NCBI GenBank assembly: GCA_017504485.1
Contig: JAFVRC010000011.1
Span: 1 to 38,275, forward strand
Length of the DNA: 38,275 nucleotides
Reading direction: 5' to 3'
Source: Alistipes sp.
GTDB taxonomy: Bacteria; Bacteroidota; Bacteroidia; Bacteroidales; Rikenellaceae
The notes under the pieces were generated by a model that saw only the letters and a list, made by a program, of their open reading frames with translations, was not told the origin of the DNA and made no database searches. The number at the start of each line of letters is the position of its first letter. The first letter of the stretch is position 1. Positions 32,575-38,275 of the stretch are shown one piece after another. The translations under genes were made by a program, and so were the position numbers.

Positions 32575-34383
32575 TTAGAATTGCAGCTTGACACCCGCAG
32601 TGAAGGACGCACCCTGCTCGCGGTAGTATGCCATGCGATAGATATCCATATTTGCAAGGTTATTACCCTCGACAAAGACGGTGCAGGTATTCGATGCACG
32701 CACCTCGGCAAAGAGTCCCAGATCAACCGCAGCCGGAGTCTTCATATTGTAGCGCACTGCCTCGGCCGTATTTGCCGCATCGAAGAGTTGCTCGTAGCGG
32801 AAGCAGCTCCACGTCGTTGTGCCTATAAGCTCGGCACGAGCACCGACAGCGAAGCGTTTGTGCGTATAACGCACCTTCACGAGAGCCTCCACAGGCGGCA
32901 GCGCATCGTTCACATTCGCGTGGTTGCCATAGAGCGAGCCTTTGAGCTGCGCCGTGATAAGCAGTTGCGAAATCGGCTTATAGTCTATCGCCGCGCAGAG
33001 CGACCATATCTCGCGGTTGGCAACTTCGGCATTGAAGAATAGCTGATTGACGTTATACCAATATAGCGAGTTGAGGTGGAACGACATATTGGCCCACAGA
33101 CGATAGGCAAACTTATTGTTCGACGTATGGCCCGACACACCGAGGCGCACATTGTAGATGGCCGTATTAGGCAGAGCCGTCGAGCCATTGAAGCCAAACG
33201 GCACAAGTGGTGTCACATCGGCCGGCAGAGTCAATGCCGAGGCATAGTGATTCTGCGCGAGCAGCGAGCGATAGTCATTGCTGCGCAGTTCGCCATCCAC
33301 CTCGATATAAGGCACAAAGAGCCCGCGCTCGTTGATATTGAGCGCGAGGCGCAGATATGGGAACGGATGGTAGCGATCGCGCTTCACAACGTCGGCCTTG
33401 TTGTGGTCGTAGGTGAAGCGCACGCCCACACCGAAATCGAACATACCGCCCGTCTTACGCTCGTAGATCAGCGCGGCAGAGAGTATGCTGTTCTTCGAGC
33501 CGCGAAGGTGCTTGAGTCCGAAGTGGCCCTCATAGTCCACATCGAAGCGGAACTCACTGCGCGGTGTGATACGGCGAGCAATAGCTCCACCTGCCGTAAC
33601 ATCTATCTGATGGCATGAATGGTAGCGGCTTATGTCTATCATCTTATGCGACTTGTCGTTGAAAAAGGCGAACGAGCCGTAGAGCGTAAAGTTCAGGTGC
33701 GAGAGATCCGTAAATGCATCGCCGAAGCGGAGGGCGAGGTTCACGTCCTCGAAATCGACCTCACGCTTATCGAACACGAAGTTCTCGGCCTCATTCTCGC
33801 TCACGCGGTTGCGCAGCGGATAGCGGTCGTACATCTCGGCGTTGTAGTACGCCTCGCCGAGGAGCGTGTAGCGGCCGCAATACTTACCGCCATAGACACC
33901 CACACGGTTTGTCATCTGTATCGACGGGTTATCCTTGGCCTTGGCATCGTGTTCGCCCGTCGCAGGGTTGTAGCTCTGGTACTTTATCTTGCCATACTCG
34001 CCACGATGATTGACATATCCGGTCAGAAAGCCCACGTCGGCACGATGTGTCGTGGCGTAGAAGTCACCCGACGTATTGAGCGGATATCCCACACCGAGCT
34101 TCAGATAGAAGGGAAACTGGCGACGATACTCCCAATAGGTGAGCGTCGCCGGACGGAAGCGGTGTGTGCCGAGCGTCGAGGCAAACGAGCGCGGCGTAAT
34201 CGTATAGTCAATCTCGGGGCGCAACGTCACCGTATCGACCATATTTGGCGTGATGGACATCTTTGTCGGCAAGGTATTAACCTGCGGAACAAACTCCTTC
34301 GACACCTCGACCTGCTTCTCCACCTGTGCCGAAGCTGTGAGCAGCGACACGAAAGCCACTGCGGCTATTGCAAATCTTTTCAT
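32575..34383 (-). CDS. Outer-membrane beta-barrel protein, TonB-receptor-like
   Basis: A 602-aa protein. The signal peptide MKRFAIAAVAFVSLLTASAQ is followed by a short periplasmic part (VEVSKEFVPQVNTLPTKMSITPNMVDTV). A long array of amphipathic strands with alternating aromatic residues follows (FPFYLKLGVGYPLNTSGDFYA, KYCGRYTLLGEAYYNAEMYDRY), ending in the barrel-type terminus GVKLQF. No carboxypeptidase-regulatory or canonical plug domain is evident, so 'TonB-dependent receptor' would be an over-call. It starts 3 nt after the 993-aa TPR gene; a TPR-barrel pair of this type recurs in Bacteroidetes, and the tight spacing suggests they work together. Confidence 0.78.
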   Translation of the reverse strand: MKRFAIAAVAFVSLLTASAQVEKQVEVSKEFVPQVNTLPTKMSITPNMVDTVTLRPEIDYTITPRSFASTLGTHRFRPATLTYWEYRRQFPFYLKLGVGYPLNTSGDFYATTHRADVGFLTGYVNHRGEYGKIKYQSYNPATGEHDAKAKDNPSIQMTNRVGVYGGKYCGRYTLLGEAYYNAEMYDRYPLRNRVSENEAENFVFDKREVDFEDVNLALRFGDAFTDLSHLNFTLYGSFAFFNDKSHKMIDISRYHSCHQIDVTAGGAIARRITPRSEFRFDVDYEGHFGLKHLRGSKNSILSAALIYERKTGGMFDFGVGVRFTYDHNKADVVKRDRYHPFPYLRLALNINERGLFVPYIEVDGELRSNDYRSLLAQNHYASALTLPADVTPLVPFGFNGSTALPNTAIYNVRLGVSGHTSNNKFAYRLWANMSFHLNSLYWYNVNQLFFNAEVANREIWSLCAAIDYKPISQLLITAQLKGSLYGNHANVNDALPPVEALVKVRYTHKRFAVGARAELIGTTTWSCFRYEQLFDAANTAEAVRYNMKTPAAVDLGLFAEVRASNTCTVFVEGNNLANMDIYRMAYYREQGASFTAGVKLQF

Positions 34384-34386
34384 CTT

Positions 34387-37368
34387 CTAATTGAGTTTTT
34401 CGAGTTTAGCACTTGCCTCGGCCACGATGCCGTCATCGGCCGGCGTATATCCATCAACCACACTGCGATATGTAGCCTTGGCCTGGAAGGCATCACCACG
34501 CGCAACATATATGTCACCCAGAAGTATGAAGGCCTTACCCAACCAATATGCGTGTGCCGGTTTCTTGTCGGCAAAGTCGTATATCGCTTTCTCGCAATCG
34601 TCGAGTCGATTCTCGGCATAGAGCCCTGCGACAACCTTGTAGGCTGCCTCCGCGCCCTCGGCCGAGTTCACGTCGTCAGCCAGCGTGCGGTATATATCGA
34701 GTGCCGCCGCATCGCCGCGCCCCTCCAATACCTTCGCCTTGGCGTACTGCGCACGGCGCATCATCTGCGGCTCGACATCGGTCATCGTAGCCAAGTCGTC
34801 GGCCATAGCCACCACAGCCTCCGCCTCGCCATACTGCAACAGCGACTCGGCATAGCCGGTCGAGTATGTCGCACGCTGCTTCTCGTTCTCGGCCATATCA
34901 TACAGGCGGCGATATGCCAAGGCCGACTCCTCGTACATCTGATTCGAGAAGGTGACCTCCGAGAGCTTCTCGAGCACAGGCACCGTGTATTGGTTTGTCG
35001 GGCGGTCAGCCAAGAGCTTCATGCTCTCAACCGCACGATCGAGGCTGTCACATTTCAGATAGCAGTCGCTCAAGTAGAAGAGCGCATCATTTATATAGTA
35101 ACCTTTCGGGAAGTTATCCAGATAGCGTTTCATCTGCGGCACAGCCTCCTCGATGCGGTTTGCCAGATATACGTTCTGCGCCGCACGGAACGAGAGCGAA
35201 TCGCGCGTCATCGTGCTCAAATCGCACTCTACGCCTGTACGCTCAGCATAGGCAAAATAGTCATCTACCTTGCCGCGAGCCACATATATCTCGCGCACGC
35301 TTTGTATAGCATCCTTCGCCGCAGCCGACTGCGGAGCCGCCGCGATAACCTTGTCATAGCAATCGAGCGAGCGGTCGAGGTCGCCGAGGTTGAAGTACAC
35401 AAGGCCGAGGTTGAGCAGTGCCGGCGTGCGATAAGGCGATGCGGGGTACTTCTCGACAAACTCATCGAGTACCTTCGCGCCATCGGCATAGCGTTGTTGC
35501 AAGACATATGTACGCCCCAACTCGTATGATGCATCGTCGTTATAGTCGCCACAATCCTCCGTCTGCATCTGCTGCAAGGCTCCAATCTTGGCATTCACCT
35601 TACCATCGAGGCCGAGCGATATGGCTCGCTGATACTTAGCATAGTCCTGCTCCTGCGTACCGAGGGCCACCGCACCCTCGTAACTCTTGACTGCCGAGGC
35701 ATAGTTGCGTTGTAAGTAGTGTGCATCGCCGAGGCGGTTATAGGCATCCGCACGGAAACGGTCGGGCGTCTTGTAGAGCCAGAGGAAGCCCTCGAAAGAT
35801 TTCTGCGCACGCGGCATGTTCTCCTGCGTGAAATAGGAGTATCCGAGGTTGTAGAGCGCCATCTTGTACTCGCGCTCACTCTTCGGCGCACGCTTCACAT
35901 AGAGGTTGTAGTACTCGACGGCCCTCTCCGTATCGCCACGGTTGTAGGCGATCTCACCGAGCCAGAAGGCGCACAGCGCATTGTACTTCGGACTGACACC
36001 CACGTTGCGAGCCTCCGTGAGAGCCTGCTCGGCCTTGTCGTAGTCGCCCTCCACAAAGGCGTTCAAACCGTTGAAATATGCAATCTTCTGCAATGCCGCA
36101 CGCTGACTACCATCCGGATTTGGGAACGATTTGATAGCTTCATAGGCCAGCTGGTAGTCGTGCGAGTTGTAGTAGGCTGCAATAAGCAGTTCGCGCACCT
36201 CCTTCGCACGCGGCGAGTCGGGATAGCGGGCGATGTAGCGCGACAAGACGTTTATCGACTCATTGAAGGTGCCGCCACCCGTCTCGAAGAGCAGCTTTCC
36301 GTAGTTGAAGAGCGCATCTTCGGCAATCTCGTTGTTGTACTTCTCATCGGCCGCCATGGCAAACGAATAGATGGCCAACTTCTTGTTGCCACTCTTCAAG
36401 TAGCAGTCGGCCAGGTGATACGAGGCGTTCTGCGCCAACTCGTCCTCTCCCTCGCACACCCTGCGCAATGCCTCTATCGCCTTCGTATAGTCGGTCGAGC
36501 GGTAGGCTGAGTAGCCGAGTATATAATACTCATCACGCCCCATATTGCCGCCACTGCGACTATACATATCCATATACATCTGCGACTTATTGTAGCCTTC
36601 GAGCCTATACCACGCCTCGGCCATAATGCGCATCAACTCCAAACGCTCCCGCTCCGGAGCACTCTTGAGCAGTGCATCGCCGTGCTGCACCACATAGGTG
36701 TAGTTGCCGCGCGAGAACTCTATCTGCAGGAGGTAGTAAGGCACAACCTTCGAGTAAGAGTCGCTATTTTTGAGCAGCTCGAAGCCCTTGTAGGCCTCGT
36801 CGTACTTGCCCGCATCGTAGAGGATGTAGGCTTTGTAGTATATCGCGTGGTCGGCATAACGGCCCTTAGGCGAGAGTTTTGAGAAGTATTCGCTCGCCTT
36901 GTCGTGGTTACCCTCAACAAACTCGATATATCCCATGCGCATATCGTACTTCTCGCGATTGTCGGACGAGAGAGCCTTGTAGGCAATCTTCTCCAATTCG
37001 CGACGAGCCCTCTTCAGGTCATTATTCTTGCTGTAATGCAGAGCGAGCAGAAAGCGCACATCGTTGGTATGCACCGACCCCGGATGGCGACGCAAGAAGT
37101 TGAGCATATAGGCCTCGGCATTATTGTCGCCCAACTCGGCGGCGCAGACCGTCAGGCCGAACTCGGCATAGGTAGCGAGCTTCTCATCGTCGGCCTTGCA
37201 CTGATGCTTCAGACGCAAAAATTCGTGACGCGCCTCGCTATAACGCCCATGCTCGAGAAGCGTAGTAGCACGGTTGTAGAGTTGTTGTTCCCCGGGTGGA
37301 TTCATTGCTCCGGCCACGCCAAGCGCAGCCACAGCAATGATTATAAATGATGTAATTCGTCTCAACAT
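34387..37368 (-). CDS. Large tetratricopeptide-repeat protein, exported
   Basis: A 993-aa protein beginning with a signal-like segment (MLRRITSFIIIAVAALGVAGA). The rest is dozens of helical TPR-like repeats (A-x-Y-N-L-G-x-x-Y, GDLDRSLDCYDKVIAAAP, RGDTERAVEYYNLYVKRAPKSE, YYIAA-type hairpins), as in BamD/YbgF-like periplasmic scaffold proteins. It probably acts in the periplasm as an assembly scaffold. It is first in a three-gene operon with the barrel protein and PH-like protein, with a likely promoter at 37394-37428. No enzymatic motif is seen. Confidence 0.85.
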   Translation of the reverse strand: MLRRITSFIIIAVAALGVAGAMNPPGEQQLYNRATTLLEHGRYSEARHEFLRLKHQCKADDEKLATYAEFGLTVCAAELGDNNAEAYMLNFLRRHPGSVHTNDVRFLLALHYSKNNDLKRARRELEKIAYKALSSDNREKYDMRMGYIEFVEGNHDKASEYFSKLSPKGRYADHAIYYKAYILYDAGKYDEAYKGFELLKNSDSYSKVVPYYLLQIEFSRGNYTYVVQHGDALLKSAPERERLELMRIMAEAWYRLEGYNKSQMYMDMYSRSGGNMGRDEYYILGYSAYRSTDYTKAIEALRRVCEGEDELAQNASYHLADCYLKSGNKKLAIYSFAMAADEKYNNEIAEDALFNYGKLLFETGGGTFNESINVLSRYIARYPDSPRAKEVRELLIAAYYNSHDYQLAYEAIKSFPNPDGSQRAALQKIAYFNGLNAFVEGDYDKAEQALTEARNVGVSPKYNALCAFWLGEIAYNRGDTERAVEYYNLYVKRAPKSEREYKMALYNLGYSYFTQENMPRAQKSFEGFLWLYKTPDRFRADAYNRLGDAHYLQRNYASAVKSYEGAVALGTQEQDYAKYQRAISLGLDGKVNAKIGALQQMQTEDCGDYNDDASYELGRTYVLQQRYADGAKVLDEFVEKYPASPYRTPALLNLGLVYFNLGDLDRSLDCYDKVIAAAPQSAAAKDAIQSVREIYVARGKVDDYFAYAERTGVECDLSTMTRDSLSFRAAQNVYLANRIEEAVPQMKRYLDNFPKGYYINDALFYLSDCYLKCDSLDRAVESMKLLADRPTNQYTVPVLEKLSEVTFSNQMYEESALAYRRLYDMAENEKQRATYSTGYAESLLQYGEAEAVVAMADDLATMTDVEPQMMRRAQYAKAKVLEGRGDAAALDIYRTLADDVNSAEGAEAAYKVVAGLYAENRLDDCEKAIYDFADKKPAHAYWLGKAFILLGDIYVARGDAFQAKATYRSVVDGYTPADDGIVAEASAKLEKLN

Positions 37369-37393
37369 ATCGTTTCGCTATTAACTATTCACG

Positions 37394-37428
37394 CAAAGAT
37401 AGGAAATTTCTTATAAAAACGTATCAAA
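37394..37428 (-). promoter_or_regulatory. Promoter of the TPR-barrel operon
   Basis: On the minus strand TATCTTTG (37394-37401) with TTTG (37425-37428) 23 nt upstream, slightly beyond the usual 19-21. The ATG is ~26 nt downstream of the -7 box. Confidence 0.5.
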
Positions 37429-37504
37429 TTTCGATATTATTACGCGAAGAAATGGAACAATTCTTGCCCTCGCCTATTTGCGAATACAAAAATGCACAAT
37501 TTCC

Positions 37505-37912
37505 ATGAAGATTATCGTAAAAATCAAACAGACGAAGGGTGCCGATTTTACACTCTGCGAGCCTCAAAAGTTAGAGGCTCTGAACCCCAAAGAGCTACTG
37601 CTCTATGCCGCCGCGCAGTGCGCCGGCAAGACTCTCCATGCCATTCTCGAGAAGGAGCGTATCAAACCCAAGAGTATCGAGATTGCGATGTCAGGACTCC
37701 TCGACACCGATACACTCGAAGGGCGTAGCCGCTTCAAGTCGCTCAACATCCGCTACGACATCGAGTGCTGCTCCATCTCCGAGCAGACAAAGGTGGGCCA
37801 TGCCGTCACGCTGACCACCGAGAAGTACTGCGGCAACCTCGCTATGTTGCGCCACGCCGCCCCTCTCTCCCACGAAGTGTCGATTGTCAGCACCGAGGAG
37901 GAGGTATGCTAA
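37505..37912 (+). CDS. OsmC-family protein
   Basis: A 135-aa protein starting MKIIVKIKQTKGADF. LNPKELLLYAAAQCAGKTLHAIL carries the first redox Cys, as in OsmC/Ohr proteins. KPKSIEIAMSGLLDTDT and the second Cys (EKYCGNLAML) complete the pattern. The family reduces organic hydroperoxides with a dithiol active site. I chose the ATG at 37505; an earlier in-frame codon would add only nine unconvincing residues. Its neighbour converging from the right is a rubrerythrin, so an oxidative-stress context is likely. Confidence 0.85.
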   Translation: MKIIVKIKQTKGADFTLCEPQKLEALNPKELLLYAAAQCAGKTLHAILEKERIKPKSIEIAMSGLLDTDTLEGRSRFKSLNIRYDIECCSISEQTKVGHAVTLTTEKYCGNLAMLRHAAPLSHEVSIVSTEEEVC

Positions 37913-37937
37913 TCGAAAAGAGGAGAGGGAAGTCCTA

Positions 37938-37985
37938 TACACAACAACAATGGGCATCGTTACTGATGCCCATTGTTGTTGTGTA
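37938..37985. terminator. Perfect 21-bp bidirectional terminator
   Basis: A perfect 20-bp inverted repeat, 37939-37958 with 37965-37984 (arm begins ACACAACAACAATGGG), around the 6-nt loop GTTACT. A T-A pair extends it to 21 bp. It separates the convergent OsmC and rubrerythrin genes. Confidence 0.8.
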
Positions 37986-37996
37986 GCAATATACCA

Positions 37997-38275
37997 CTAC
38001 TTGAAGTAGCGCTTGTAAAGCCCCTGAAAACCTGCGCCGTGGCGAGCCTCATCCTTAGCCATCTCGTGCACTGTGTCGTGCACTGCATCTAGATTCTCCT
38101 CCTTGGCCATACGGGCAAGGCGCATCTTATCCTCACAAGCACCCGACTCGGCATTCATACGCTTGAATAGGTTGGTCTTGGTGTCCCACACCACGTCGCC
38201 CAACAACTCGGCGAACTTGGCAGCATGCTCAGCCTCCTCGAAGGCATAACGCTTGAAAGCCTCTGCAATCTCGGG
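37997..38275 (-). CDS. Rubrerythrin family protein (NADH peroxidase-like), cut by the right edge
   Basis: The last 92 residues are seen; the start lies beyond the window. [22 protein letters not shown], the diiron EEAEHA motif, and the C-terminal [32 protein letters not shown] identify it (diiron H/E ligands of DEARH). The family reduces hydrogen peroxide with electrons from rubredoxin-like partners in anaerobes. A C-terminal rubredoxin domain is absent, since the stop follows YKRYFK directly, so it may be of the N-terminal-rubredoxin or rubredoxin-free type. Confidence 0.92.
   Translation of the reverse strand, partial: PEIAEAFKRYAFEEAEHAAKFAELLGDVVWDTKTNLFKRMNAESGACEDKMRLARMAKEENLDAVHDTVHEMAKDEARHGAGFQGLYKRYFK

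Noticed and set aside
32575-34383. SusC-type receptor of a polysaccharide utilisation locus
   Set aside because: There is no SusD partner, no plug domain and no carbohydrate enzyme beside it.
33619-35529. A 636-codon open frame on the plus strand
   Set aside because: It runs antisense across the barrel and TPR genes, which carry clear signal peptide and repeat patterns. It has low-complexity Arg/His/Ile content.

Overview
The window comes from a Bacteroidales bacterium, most likely a gut Alistipes-like (Rikenellaceae) species. The evidence is Bacteroidetes-type promoters (a -7 box TAnnTTTG, several with TTTG or TTG about 19-23 nt upstream), A-rich start regions without Shine-Dalgarno sites, the rplM-rpsI-rpsB-tsf order, a carboxypeptidase-regulatory-domain TonB receptor, fimbrillin-like and LamG lipoproteins, and an AckA/Ptb-type pair. 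The species assignment is inference.

Layout. 1-3.0 kb: the 3' end of a giant surface beta-solenoid protein with about 24 GGI...NxGxI repeats, followed at once by a 47-aa peptide gene. 3.0-5.8 kb (minus): a small conserved protein, an OmpA-like secreted protein and an NhaC antiporter. 5.9-9.9 kb (plus): an FMN riboswitch with an intrinsic terminator upstream of a 1033-aa TonB-dependent receptor, then an orphan OmpR-family response regulator. 10-14.1 kb (plus): acetate kinase, phosphate acyltransferase, type II dehydroquinase and a Wzx-like flippase. 14.1-16.4 kb (minus): lipoprotein, hpt, queE and an FtsB/DivIC-like gene. 16.5-18.5 kb (minus): tRNA-Arg(CCU) and two tandem S1/P1 nucleases. 18.6-24.7 kb (plus): a glycosidase-like DUF4015 lipoprotein, then a likely operon of OprP-type porin, YeiH transporter, small secreted protein and secreted GDPD. 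24.7-25.1 kb: a gene-free, repeat-rich patch with hairpins. 25.1-27.8 kb (minus): rplM-rpsI-rpsB-tsf. 28.0-31.7 kb (minus): a 1194-aa lipoprotein (fimbrillin-like, two LamG, GDPD) followed 2 nt later by a 40-aa peptide gene. 32-37.4 kb (minus): a TPR protein, an outer-membrane barrel and a PH-like membrane protein. 37.5 kb to the end: an OsmC-like gene convergent with a rubrerythrin gene cut by the right edge.

Two points stand out. First, two unannotated short genes at opposite ends of the window encode related peptides (core GFxNS[LI]GLG plus an acidic tail), each placed directly behind a very large exported protein. This is a candidate undescribed gene-pair system. Second, an FMN aptamer and terminator control an outer-membrane TonB receptor rather than rib genes, which points to TonB-driven flavin uptake.

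All functional calls are read from sequence motifs. No database search was possible.
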